From Manduca sexta (Eukaryota; Arthropoda; Insecta; Lepidoptera; Sphingidae), in contig NC_051119.1 of assembly GCF_014839805.1 (NCBI RefSeq), forward strand, positions 733,526 to 797,525: a stretch of 64,000 nucleotides of DNA, given 5' to 3'. This document shows positions 24,115-36,198 of this stretch, in pieces; the stretch's first letter is position 1, and each line of letters begins with the position of its first letter. The position numbers and the translations under genes were made by a program. The notes below the pieces were generated by a model that saw only the letters and a program-made list of their open reading frames with translations, was not told the DNA's origin and searched no databases.

Positions 24115-26590
24115 CAGGGTATATTTAAAATGTGCATTCTGATCAACGGATACCACACAGTTGTGGTCGCAATATATCCGCGGTGCATTTTGCGACCATG
24201 GTCGTATTTCATGAAATTGGGAGAGGGATATTAATTTTATTATATAAGGATGTTAGCTTTATTGTATATAGATAAATTTAAACAATGGTTTGTTTTTAAT
24301 TATGTTATATGTACAAAATAAATAAAAAAATACATATCTATTGTATTCACGATAAAAATACGTATTTTTCATATCCTTATCTGATTCAAGATAAAAAATA
24401 TAAATTGTTTTGTATTTTGGTAAAAAAAAAACATCTACTTCAAACTGCTATTGTTTGTACAATTTATTATAAATATTTAACTCGCAGAGTTTGATAATTT
24501 AGTAAATCTTTTGATTATTATGTATATTTTAATCTATTCTATACGGTAGGAAATAATTGATATTTTAAGTTGCCCACGCGCACTGAGAAATCTATTTTCG
24601 GACGGATGAGCAATATCTTCAGAATTAATAAACATTCAATAAGCAGTATAATACATTGTGCAGATTTATTTAGTAGATTTATTAGTTTCTATTTATTTCA
24701 TCTCCATGGAGAATCGAGGCGACTTCATCAGTTAATTTGCCGCAGTTTCTTACGAATTATACCTTCTAAGATCTGGGTATATTGTGTTAAAAATCCTATA
24801 TAAGGTGTTGAAAGGTCAAGCAGCGAAAACCAGCTAGATCAAAACACACATGCTGTCTCTAAACCTAGGCAACAGTCGACATTCTATATTAGTATACTAG
24901 CGACCCTCGGCTTTGCCCGAGTAGCAGAGCATATTGTTAATTCTTGGGCTTTTATTGATAAATTAATAAGAATTCTGTTGTAACACATTTAATATATGCA
25001 CCGTAATTGAAACACAAGTGACAAGAAAATGTTGCAATCACAAAAAAAAACTTAAGAGGTATTTATATACTTTGATGACACCTTTAATATTTATTATCCA
25101 ATACATATGCATATGTTTTCTGTCGTACAAAACATTTTAATGAATTAATTATACACACACCTTTATTTACATCTAGCCTATCTAGTTGTAAACGTCATAC
25201 TTGAGGTTAAAATACCTATTTAGTTCATTTATTTACTCCGTCCATTTATTAATGGACGGAGTACTGCTTTTATTAAAGCAGTATGAAAATTCGTCGGGTT
25301 TTTGAATATATCATGTACAGACAGACGCTGGGCACTTTATTTTATAAATCTAAGGTTTTTATACCAGTGCATAAGAAAAACCTCAATAGTTATCTAAAAG
25401 AGATTTCTCACGGCCACTTCGCTTTTGTTCTTTTTTAAGACTGTTATGTAAATCCTTTTTTTTTGTATGTGCAATAATCTTTAACGTCTGTGATATAACA
25501 GGTATATACTTATTAAATGAATTTTATATATTTGCTTTTTATTTTATAACCTTACTAGTTTTGCTCGCGACTAGCGCCGCGGGAAAGGATTTTTACGGGG
25601 TAGAAGAACCTCGTTATTTTTTCCCGGAATAAGGACCCTATATTTTAAATTAAACCTCTAGAAATACGTTATAGAAAACTGTATTTAATTCCATGCAATA
25701 ATTTTTGCGTGATGCGTGTACAAACATACAAACAAAGTATCCAAAAACTTTTATTCGTTTCTGTTGCCCTAATAAAAGCCCATATATCGGCTTATTACAA
25801 TTTTATATGTAATACAAATACTGCATTTAACAACCAAGTATTTTTAAAATTAATTTTATTGTATAAAGGAAAATAAACAGCAGCATATATTGACACAGCA
25901 AACTTAACCTTATGCATTTTATAATAAATGCCACCACACAACATTCTCTGTTGTAAGTAATTGGTATATATGTTCTGAGTTATTTATAAAATTAAGTAAG
26001 TCGCCCTCCTGTGAACCCAGGCCCAAACGCGAGCGTAAGCCTATTAAAAGACTTGGCATTGACAATCGCCAGATTTAAAAAGATTTATTGTTTCCGCTGA
26101 AATAATGCGTGTTGTTAATTTAGTGTGGAGGTGTGTAATGTTTTATTAGTCTTAGCAAGTAGGTTTATTTTTAGTTTTCTGTTTAATGTTCTTTTTTTAT
26201 AATGGGATGTCATGTTTTAGCTAATGTGACCATTAACTCATACAGGTGTAGAGTCGGCAACTTTTATTTCTCTTCCACGCCGTTAGCAACAAAATACATG
26301 TCTATACTCACTATCTATGCTCACAATACAGGGTCCAATTACCCGTCTCCAAATTGAACTCTTTAATTTTGCCGACCGTCATGATAAAGCTACCCATCCT
26401 CGTCGCCAATAGAATATCTTAAGTACCTAATGAATCTCATATTAGTTATTGAAATTAAACTAATTTTCGGATTCTATCGCGGTGTTAGTATTTTATTTTC
26501 TTCCGACGTTTCGAAGAATAAATCGGAGGCTGTCATTACGATTTTAATGTGGATTTATGAATTTGCGATAGGTACTGAATGGAAAAATCC
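24115..26590. other. Intergenic AT-rich DNA with minor repeat scraps
   Basis: I see no gene. It holds R5-like 3' ends near 24898-24960 and 25550-25760 (both reversed) and two adjacent perfect hairpins at 25234-25283. Open frames are short and compositionally biased. Confidence 0.6.
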
Positions 26591-26591
26591 A

Positions 26592-26680
26592 ATATCATTT
26601 TGTCCGACCCGGGATTCGATCCCGTGACCTTAGCATAGCATCCGTACTATAATACAACTGCGGCACCGAGGTAGTCACAA
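26592..26680 (-). mobile_element. tRNA-headed SINE (R7), head fragment
   Basis: The minus strand reads a tRNA-like head (CTCGGTGCCGCAGTTG, then GGGATCGAATCCCGG). The same head occurs at 49445-49715, 50012-50250 and 63607-63745. It is not a functional tRNA: no acceptor-stem pairing was found. Confidence 0.6.
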
Positions 26681-27194
26681 ATTAACTGTATTAAAAATAC
26701 TTTGAAGTATGAAACAACTTTTAAAGGAACAAGCAATCTACTAAACATCATTTGGTATTGGTAAACGCATTTACTTTTTTGAAAACATGTTTAGATACCT
26801 ATTGGGACGCCGCGCCGTGCCGTGACGTATCCCGTCGCTCGACATTTTTACCTCAAACTATCACATTACCTAATTATTATCAAGATTGTAACTTCATTAT
26901 TAATTGTTCGTGTGAATTGCCAGATTTGCAGAATGATATTTTATTGTTATGAGTGTTATAAATCTAACCGTTGAACGTATTTATTATACCTATTTATCTA
27001 CTAAAATGGATGAACTACCTACATTAGAATGTGTGTGTTTTGATTTAAAAGAATGAAATCACTTTAAAATTACGGAAATCATGTGTTATGTGTACCTAAC
27101 TTATGCAGTTGTGGTTGTTTGATTAGTGTCATTTGCTTATGATGATAGTTTGAGCATAGAAAATATGGTTCTAATGAAATGTGATGATTAGTGC

Positions 27195-27365
27195 GTGATG
27201 TTTATGTTGGCGTTGGATGTCCACCTGCAAGGTGGACAGACGACTTTTAAACGTCGCGGGAACACATTGGATGCAGGCAGCTTTCGACAGGTCCGTCTGG
27301 AAATCTTTAGGAGAGGCCTATGTTCAACAGTGGACTTTATGTGGCTGATGATGATAATGATGTTT
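27195..27365 (+). pseudogene. RTE-type LINE extreme 3' end
   Basis: In a disrupted frame it encodes SVWKSLGEAYVQQWT, the usual C-terminal end of lepidopteran RTE ORF2. It is followed by the TGATGATGATAATGATG tail typical of such elements. Nothing upstream of the last ~50 codons remains. Confidence 0.65.
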
Positions 27366-27778
27366 AGGTATGTGTCTTTTTGTAACGTCGGCGTAGCGTC
27401 GTCGCTGCTGGTCTAATTGTTGATTGAGTGATGTGGCACGACACAAAACCCTAGGTAGTTGAAGCGCCGACATCAGCTGTTCGGTTGCGGCGCGCGCGGT
27501 GCGACGAACTACCCTTGCGCTCCGAGTGTGCATCACTTGTTCGTGTGCGTGAGCATAATATTATCAATGACTGTGTGCGATGTTGCCGCTCCGACGGATT
27601 CTAGTATAGTAGTAGTGGCAAAAGGTGTGTAAAAATAAAATGACTATTTGAATATTTATTTTGTTAGAAAATTTTACTTTTTTGTTTTTGACCTTAGGTT
27701 AAAGTAACTTATAGTAAACTGCTTCTTTCAAGATGACTTTCTCGCAGTTAAATTTAAGTCTAGGGTTACAAAATGACC

Positions 27779-27781
<3 letters not shown>

Positions 27782-27812
<31 letters not shown>
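27782..27812. repeat. (TA)n microsatellite
   Basis: About 15 uninterrupted TA units. Bases 28060-28275 just beyond carry the GAATTGATAACCTCCACTTT block, probably an RTE 3' tail remnant. Confidence 0.9.
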
Positions 27813-27815
<3 letters not shown>

Positions 27816-28395
27816 AGAAGTAGATTCAAGCAAACCTAACGCAAAAACACAGCTGATATATTTGGCTCACAGTAGAACTATCGCGCTGTAGTGTAACACC
27901 TCTGCCTACCCCTGAAAAGGCGAAAAGGTGTTATGCTGTATGTATAAGTATGTAAGAAGTACCTACACTCAACCAAACTCAATGCAAAAACATAATTAAA
28001 AACGTCAGAAGGAAGCTAAATTCGCGATTTTGTTTTCTTGGACGACATAATTATTCTAGTTTTATTATTTCTAAAACTAAACTACTGAAGCGATTTTGAA
28101 AAAAATGTATGGGACCAATCTGGAGATATATACTTACTCTTTCGACAAAAAAAAGAAACAATTTTTCAACTCGGTTCGTAAATGAGCGCGATCGGAGGTA
28201 ACAAACATCCAAAAAAAATACAAACATTCACGTCGAATTGATAACCTCCACTTTTTTTTGAAGGCGGTTAATAAAGCACGAGGACATGCTCTTGGGAAGT
28301 TTTGGCGAATGAATTCACAATTTTGATTTATTTTACAAGCCGATTATATGAGCAGTTGACCGGCTTGACTTTACCGACATTGAGTTTTGTACATA

Positions 28396-28936
28396 CAGTG
28401 TAGTCCGTTAAGTACGACTTCGCATATAACAACTATCCGTTCTGAGCGACGTAACTATAGGCATATGTTTGATTTTAATACTGAATCACTTTGAAAGTAC
28501 ATCCGTCTATTACGACTCCGCTTATAACGGCCGACAGCTTTTAACGACGTAATTCCACACAATTGTCCGGTTATAACGACGTGCGTTGACGTGTTAACAA
28601 ACAAATTGAATTGAAAAATAACAGAAGCTATTTCCGTCCTGTGTACCCACTTTGCATCGCGGACTAATGAGACTGTTTATTTTATTACAGTTCCTTATTT
28701 GCGCGTGTATGCAGTATGCACCGTGTGTGTACCGTGTATGCTAATTTAATATAAGTAAATAAATATTTTTACATGTCAATGTTTCCTTTTGTCTGCTGGT
28801 GGCCTTAAAATGTATTAAAAATATATATTAAATATGAGATTATTATAAAATAAAAATTGATTGTTTAGTACGACTTCTGGTTATTACGACGTAATATCAG
28901 CGGTCACTTGGCCGTCGTTATAACCGGATTCTACTG
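28396..28936. mobile_element. pogo-like MITE (541 bp) with TA target duplication
   Basis: The ends are CAGTGTAGTCCGTTAAGTAC and the complement of CAGTAGAATCCGGTTATAAC, flanked on both sides by TA (28394-28395, 28937-28938). Internally the GG/CTTATAACGAC motif of the ends recurs several times. It has no ORF. CAGT...TATAACG ends with TA duplication are typical of pogo/Tigger elements; that class is inferred. Confidence 0.75.
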
Positions 28937-28939
28937 TAT

Positions 28940-31124
28940 TTGGAAACACCATTTTTTTTGCCGTCTTTTGACCTAATCTCCATTAACTCAATTTACCTGC
29001 AAACCAACATACAAATCACAAAATTTGAAGTATATTGATCGATAGCAAATTCAAATTTGATACACATATAAGCATTAACCATTACTTCTAAAGCATTTAA
29101 AATTCTTCTATATATTGACGCAATAGTAAAGATTCTATAGAACGTGAAACAAAGATAAAACTTACCTCATATAGTCTAAGAGCCCTTGAACCCCAGACCT
29201 TCGTTATTTTATAAAAGTTGAAAGTTTGTCAGCGCATGCTCCCAACACAGGTAACAACGATGGGCCATTATGAAGTTTGGGCTACAGTGGCTTTGGCGGG
29301 TACACGGCACTAAAGGTGAAAATCAGAACAGTTTAGTTTGACATTTACAATTGAGTTATTATGATTGCTTCATTCGGAATCGGATTGATGATTGAGATTG
29401 GGATCGGTTATTTAACAGGTTATGCTTAACACGTCTACGTAAAACGTTTGGTGAGTGATCAAAGACGATTTATATATCATCTGTCATATAGTGATCTGTT
29501 AGAGAAATACCTGATGAGGTATTTCTCTCTGACCGACTCAAACCGACTAACTACAAATAAATACTTTAGCCACACGCAGAAAGTGATCGATCTAATATAG
29601 AAAAAGATATTTATTTTTATTTTATAACAAAAAAGGTTAAACCAAACAGTTGTTCATTAAAATTAAACTATATTTCGGTGTTTTCGCTTTTATATTTTAA
29701 TTAAGTGGGAAGAAAATTGAAATATAAAATCCGAAAAAGAGTTTAATTTTAATGTCTAACATTCGCGTAAACATAGGTTGTTCATTGGCTGCAATCAAAT
29801 AAGCACACACCTACATACAACGTACTACGTGCTTAACAGAATATAGGTAAGCTAAGTATAATTTACAGGTACCAGCGCAGGTAGAATGACCAAAACAAAC
29901 AAAAAAAGAACGGTGACAAATTAAACTTTAAATAATACGGATATAAATCTAGGAGCATTATAAACATGTGTTTATTAGAGATAAGATGGACCATCAGGCG
30001 AACGGCAGACTCGTCTCGTCATTCATAGCAATCAAACATTTTTTTCGAAACTTATGTTGATATTGAATCGAACTATAATAACATAATGAATTAATATTGT
30101 ATAAAATTCTATATATATCCCGTTATCTAAAACAAATTTGTCATGTCGCTACGGTCCCGATTATAATACAACTAATGCAAAACGCATGAAATTAATATCG
30201 CTGACATTTGTAAGCATAGAGAACAAGTCTTGTAAATATGTACTATAGTAATGTTATATAATCCTATCTTTTATATTCCTTGCAAAAATGAATAGAAGTA
30301 GAACTAAAAATGATATGTAATTACTGCACATATACAAATATTTAAATTTGTATTCTGTGGTTATGAATGAATGTCACACTGCAGATTTTGCAAATGTACA
30401 GTTTATAATATTCGTGTACCCTTCGTTGGAGATTTTAAAATAAATACAGTATAAAGCGGCTGGGCCAAGGGTGTAATTCAACCTCATATCATTACTAAAC
30501 ATTATAAAACTTTACCTGCATTGTCAGGATAACGGGCACAGAATTCTTTGTGATTCTAAGTTTTTTTTTATTTATTTATTTACCAACGCTTGTATACATC
30601 AATACTCAACAAAAAATCAATTATAAGTAAATACAGCATGCGTCACATAATATTTTACTAGCTAATAATTATGTTAAGAATAAAAAAAAAGCATAGCAAG
30701 GTGACAACAATTCTGATTTAGACTATGTAGTTTGGGATAGTATTGCCGCCATTATAACTCATATTACCATCAGGCGAGCGCCTTCTCGAATGATCTACGG
30801 GCAAATAAATTAGTAGGTAAACAGCCACAAGGAAATTATAACCTGTCCATTGTGTTTCGCTGAACTTTAATCTATACAATTTGTAATAGTGTCCGTTTGT
30901 ACGTTGGTTTACTCTCGCGTGTTATAATGGTGGAACTGAATACAACACAAGTACTTAAGTAATATGAAAATTGCAATTACTGACTATAAAAATCCAAGAA
31001 AAATAAACAACAATTGAATGGAATATCTTGCCGCCATCCCCGCCAGTACAACTCCTGTAAGAAAGTTTCAGCAGTGGCATGCATTTCAAAATAGTTACAA
31101 GCGCGTTCACAAACAATACTACGA
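28940..31124. other. Intergenic AT-rich DNA
   Basis: No gene is recognised. Short repeat scraps only: 29640-29790 (shared with 17450-17510 and 53085-53145) and an R2 tail at 29989-30037. Confidence 0.6.
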
Positions 31125-31640
31125 CCTAAGATGTTTTTATTACATGGACACGTCGTTCGAGCTCAATATTGCCAAGACGAAAGTAAGGTAATTGCCCGAC
31201 ATTCACTTAGTCAACCTCCAACCACTGACGCGGCTAGTCGGCTTACTAACTTTTAGTATTTTTATAAATAAAATGCCTTCCTGTGTTTTTAGACGATGTA
31301 CAAATTATACTCCAACTGTGAATGAAAAAAACGTTTTATTTCATACGTTAGTAATAAGTATACACTATTAACTTATTTTTTAAGTAATAAATGCATTTTA
31401 TTCGACTGTCGTGGCGACAGCGGTCGACGCTCGGGACGTATCAATGCGAGCTGTAACTGTCGATGTATATAATATATCCTTTTCTAACGAACGTATGCCT
31501 AATCTTTGTATTCCTTCTTCGAGCCAATTTGCAATTTATATGTATAGGTATGTGACTATAGTGGATAGTGCGCTGTTTTTATGTGCAATTTTGTTAGTGT
31601 ATGACGCGTCTATTTGTAAAACGTCATTGACTACGACGAA
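31125..31640 (+). repeat. Interspersed repeat R8, longest copy
   Basis: Matches 8263-8695 in reverse over most of its length, with a locally different segment near 31455-31540. A 77-residue frame runs through it but is not preserved in the other copies. Confidence 0.65.
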
Positions 31641-31902
31641 TTGACTTACAAATTAGTCGTATAATATCAAAGGCGGCAAAGTCCACCTATAGATAAAAAT
31701 ATATTTTTTTTATGTGGTTTTATTATCTATGAAATTCGAATCAATTGGTATAATAATTTTAGTGCAAAAACGACAATATCCTTGACAACCAATCAAAAGG
31801 CAGTATTTAGTATGGCGTGTAATGGTGTAGGGAGTTCGGATCGTCCGGTGATTTTTATTGTTTTTGTTGATTCTAAGTTCCAATTTGTCTAAAATCTTTA
31901 AG

Positions 31903-33278
31903 ATGGAGTGTTTAGCATCTCCTAATACATCAAACAAAACCAGAAAACGTAAAGCTCTGCCAGAAAATTGGAAGAGAAATTTAGCTAAAAAGGAGCGGTA
32001 CGTATATGTTGCTCGTACAAATTTGATACTGGCAATATAATTTTGACTGATTGTTTTTTAATATTTATTAGTAATTTTTTTTTCAATAAATAGCTAATAC
32101 TAAATGGCTGCCCGTTACTGGTATTTTCTTCGATTTTTTCGGAAAATGTATAACAGCCAAGAAAATTTAGAACCACGATTAAAAGTAAAAAAAGGTTTTT
32201 TTTTCGATTTTTTTGTTAACACTAACTATAATCTAGGTTTTGGTAGCCCACGCACTAATGTATGTTCAGTCTGTATCCAATTGATCGAGAATATTTAAAG
32301 AGAACAACAACATGAACCACGAAAGCAAGAACTTCGAGTGGAACATAGAGTCCATAAGCTGAAAGCTAAACCATTTTTTAATTTAGTTAAAGAAGAACGA
32401 CCGGGTTTAAAAACATTGTCATTTGGTTGTGAAAAAATCCTGCCTTTACCAAAAACTTCGGATCAGATCACTTACTACTCTCGTTAGATCTACTTATATA
32501 ATTGCACAGTTGTCGAAGGTTCATCGAAGTCTCCTCTCACCAAAGAAAATGTATTCGCCTATTGTTGGATCAAAAATGAATACGCCAAGGGCTCTAATGA
32601 AATTGCGTCTTTAATATATCATCGATTAAAAAACATAGATCTTACTGGTATAAATACGGTGCGTTTAGTTGCTGACGGTTGTCCAGGTCAAAACAAAAAC
32701 TCTACAATGATAGCAATGTGCTCAAAATGGTTAAGTATGTTGCTCCTGAACATGTGAGAGTCGTTGAATTTGATTTTCCTGTAGTAGGACACTCATTCAT
32801 TCCGCCAGATAGAGTGTTTGCTCATGTCGAAAAAGAAACGAGGAAATTAGAATGTATAGTACTGCCGGAAGATTACCTGACTGTTATAGGTACACATAGC
32901 ACAATTGTTCGCTTTGGAACTGAATGTGAAGTTTTGGATTTTAAGAAAAGTATGAGCAACGTTATGAAGGATGTAGATTCGTGGCACTTTCAGTTCAAAC
33001 AGTGCAAGAGATTTTACATACAGCGCCAGTCGACTCAAGGAGGGAATGTTTCCATTCGAGGCGAGGTAAACTATAATAGTATCCAAGGTACTATGAAAAC
33101 AGTTACTCGCAAAAATAAAAAAGTCAAGGATATAAGCTCCGAGGTCATTACAATAAACAAGATAAAACTAAAACCAGCCAAAGTTCAAGATGTACAGAAA
33201 CTACGAAGATGCCATTTTGGGGATGGTTGGGAAGGTGAAAATGCCTTAGAATTCAACAAAAACATTAATTATTCTTGA
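31903..33278 (+). pseudogene. Broken transposon-encoded protein of DUF7869 type
   Basis: It starts at 31903 with MECLASPNTSNKTRKRKALP, a Lys/Arg-rich N-terminus found on such insect proteins. A gap follows; the match resumes near 32290 (LKAKPFFNLVKEERPG), then ENVFAYCWIKNEYAKGSNE, then VRLVADGCPGQNKNSTM (the hallmark DG-C-GQNKN motif) and FPVVGHSFIPPDRVF. It is disabled by a TAG near 32486, a frameshift near 32725-32750 and loss of the segment after 31999. The family is widespread in insect genomes as a probable transposase-like or element-linked protein of unproven function. The name comes from recall of motifs, not a search. Confidence 0.7.
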
Positions 33279-33956
33279 AACTTCAACCGAAAGAAATTCA
33301 GAAAACGAGGAGAACGATAAAATTAATTGTGAACGGCGCGAAGAAAACTTTGCAGTTTAAGAATACCTATGAACAAATTATTTTTTTTGTAACACTTGTT
33401 TTAAGAATAGATAATATTATGTTTGTCATCATATAGTTTACGTGGTAGGTAATTTTGAGACTGAACTTAGATTATGTTTGAAAGTGTTCCTATTAGCAAG
33501 TATGAGACTGTTTTGCGATTCAAAATTTTAATTAAACAATATTAATTATTTATGTTGCTCTTTTTTATTTTTAAAAGCACTACCAAATTCGCCCTACCAA
33601 ATATTTCAATAATACGGGCATGAAAATATTATATAATATCAAGATACTATTTCTTCTACATAATGACGGAAGAATGTAACAAACACGGCTTTCTCCATGT
33701 GAGTTTATAACAAATTCGGCAAAATCAAAATGTCCATATCAAAGTCGGAAATCTCCATCAGTTTTATGCAAATATCTAGCTTAATTTACTTTATTTCTGT
33801 ATGTTTATTCTTTAAATAGGACAGGATCCTTACTTTGCTTTTAGATACGAAGTAATTCAATTAAATAATGAAAGAAAGCCGATGAAAATAAACTTATTAT
33901 CTCCTCGAATTTTAGGTACTTTGGATATCGCCATATTTGATATTATATGACTCAAA

Positions 33957-33990
33957 TGAATAAAGCCAAAAGAAATTTTGGCTTTATTCA
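33957..33990. other. Perfect 15-bp hairpin with GAAA loop
   Basis: Arms 33957-33971 and 33976-33990 are exactly complementary, with loop GAAA. The arms carry AATAAA on each strand, so it could act as a poly(A) signal in both directions, for example for the transposon remnant upstream. Confidence 0.7.
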
Positions 33991-34179
33991 GCTTTGTTTT
34001 ATCTGACAGCTAATAATTGAAGTTGCATCTCAATATCATCCAATCACAACGCCTATATTTACGCACTGCGACGGCTGTCATGCCGAAAGCACTGAGAAAG
34101 GGGCTTATTATTACATTGTTCCGTATTAAGCTAAGTAACATTTGTGAAGAAACATGGGCCTGTAAGGTAACGCTGAGAC

Positions 34180-34378
34180 ATTAGTCGCGGCCAAAGGCAA
34201 AGTGTGTGTGTCCAATGTGTATTACTCATGGATGTAACTACACGTTAAAGCCTATGAGGGCTCGTGAACATTTCCTGGTATTCTCCCTTCCGCCCATCCT
34301 ACGAGGGTTTCTTTTTCCACCCCTGATTTCCGCTCCCAACTTTCTTCCAGATCTGTAAAGTCGCTAAGCCAGGTGATT
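34180..34378 (+). repeat. Retroposon R4, truncated copy
   Basis: Reverse of the 6298-6625 orientation, with the blocks TATGAGGGCTCGTGAACATTT and CCCATCCTACGAGGGTTTC. Diverged and without clear duplications. Confidence 0.55.
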
Positions 34379-34400
34379 CTAGTATCCATACATAAAAAAA

Positions 34401-34720
34401 AGCAGCGATAGCCAAGTAGGTTGTGGAACGGACTGTCGAGACGAATGTCCGCAGGTTCAAATCACAAGGGCACACACCTCTGACTTTTAAAAAAAATGAT
34501 TTGTGTATTCTTTGTGAATTATCGCTTGCTTTAACGGTGAAGGAAAACATCGTGAGGAAACCTGCATACCTGAGAAATTCTCTATACGAATTTTCGAGGG
34601 TGTGTGAAGTCTACCAATCCGCTTTAGGCCAGCGTAGTGGACTAAGGCCTAATCCCTCTTAGTAGTAGAGGAGGCCTGTGCCCAACAGTGGGACAGTATA
34701 TAATACAGGGCTGATATTAT
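34401..34720 (+). mobile_element. tRNA-headed SINE (R1) with 13-bp TSD
   Basis: Full-length R1 bounded by ATACATAAAAAAA at 34388-34400 and 34719-34731. The A box is slightly changed (TAGCCAAGTAGG), the B box is GGTTCAAATCA. Confidence 0.88.
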
Positions 34721-35294
34721 ACATAAAAAAAACCTATATCCCAACGAAATTTAGTCAAAAAATATTTTTTTTACAAACGAAGTCGCGTGCACAGCTGATT
34801 TTCGTTGTATGAGTAATAAACTTTTGTTCAAGTCATTCAAATTTGTGTAGTGATCAACAACGGACGAAACCAAGCGTTGTTTTGTTTTAATCAAAGTAAG
34901 TGATTTTATTTTTATCCTTTTTTTTCTTACAGTGAGTACCGAAGCAATCATACCGCTCGGATCATGGTAAGCGATACGATACGATATAGCGACCGCCTAT
35001 AAACAGAAGAATACCAATCAGAATTTCAATTACAAAGCAAGGCATGTCATTTTCCTGTATTCGTTATAATCCTAGCTACCCTCACTAAAGTGATGTCAAC
35101 TGGCACATAGTATTTAAAATTTTGATATATATCTTTAGATCGATCGCTGCTTGACCCCAATCGTCTTAACATATTATTTATTTATTTATTTCCAAACACA
35201 ACTATTTTACAGGTAATACCCAATACAATAGCGTAGTACAATAGTTATTATAATATTTATTGTGCATACATATACTATACTATACATATATAGA

Positions 35295-35811
35295 GTGCGT
35301 TCGGCTAATTTCGGACGGTTTTTCGGTGTGTTATGAGGAGTATCGAAAATATTTTTTTTTCTCATAAAATATTTAAGCGATACCAACATTTTATACATGA
35401 AACTGGTTATTATTAATGCTACTTTATGTGATAATTTAACCATTTTCCAATTCTCTCTGTGTAAGCTTAAAAAAGATGACAAATCAGTATAGAAATTTAA
35501 AACCCTTAGAAAAAATAGGACCTTCGCGGGGTAAGTTCGGACTCCGTTCTAATAACGCTTCTAATGCTAGTATGATAAGGTCCACAAAATCAAACAGAAG
35601 TCTCAAAAATGTTAAAAAGAGCGAAATCCACCTTTTTTGTTTCAATGCACACAGCGCACCCGTTCTTGGTCGTAGCATCAACTGTGGTATTTAAGGTGGG
35701 GCAAAAAGAAACAGCGTAGCCGCGGACATAGCTTAAACTAAGAAATACACAGATTCGTGGTATTTTTTAGTTATACGATCTTACCCCATTTCCGATCTTA
35801 CCCGAACGCAC
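35295..35811. mobile_element. Small DNA transposon with ~21-bp imperfect TIRs
   Basis: The left end GTGCGTTCGGCTAATTTCGG pairs with the right end (35791-35811, TCTTACCCGAACGCAC) at about 17 of 20 positions. It contains a 72-residue basic frame at 35476-35694 that I do not recognise. A second copy of the left ~155 bp lies at 40127-40285. Confidence 0.65.
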
Positions 35812-36198
35812 CTTAAATATTGTGTACATATATATTATACATATATACATATTGTGTCACGGTCGGGTGCGGACGCTTTTTTCGTGATTTTACCCAAATT
35901 TTGGTGAATCAATTTATGCAATTTCGACTCGTCATAACGGGTTCGAACAATTAGTGCAAAAAGTATTAAAGTGGAGTGAATTAATTTCCGGTAGTTTTTT
36001 GAGTGAGTGTGGTATTGTGCGAGCTGTGACGCCCGAGGGAGGCACTTCACCACCTCGAGTAAAAGAGAGGGGCTCTGCGCGACAAATAATACGTCCTTGT
36101 CGCACTACAGCGAAGCGCTGAGCGCACGGCGGTTACACTCACACAGGCACATTATTTTGAATTACTTTGAATTATTTGGCTAATTTAAAATTGAAAGT

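Noticed and set aside
27782..27812. TA run as an origin or promoter element
   Set aside because: Simple microsatellite; no adjacent gene.
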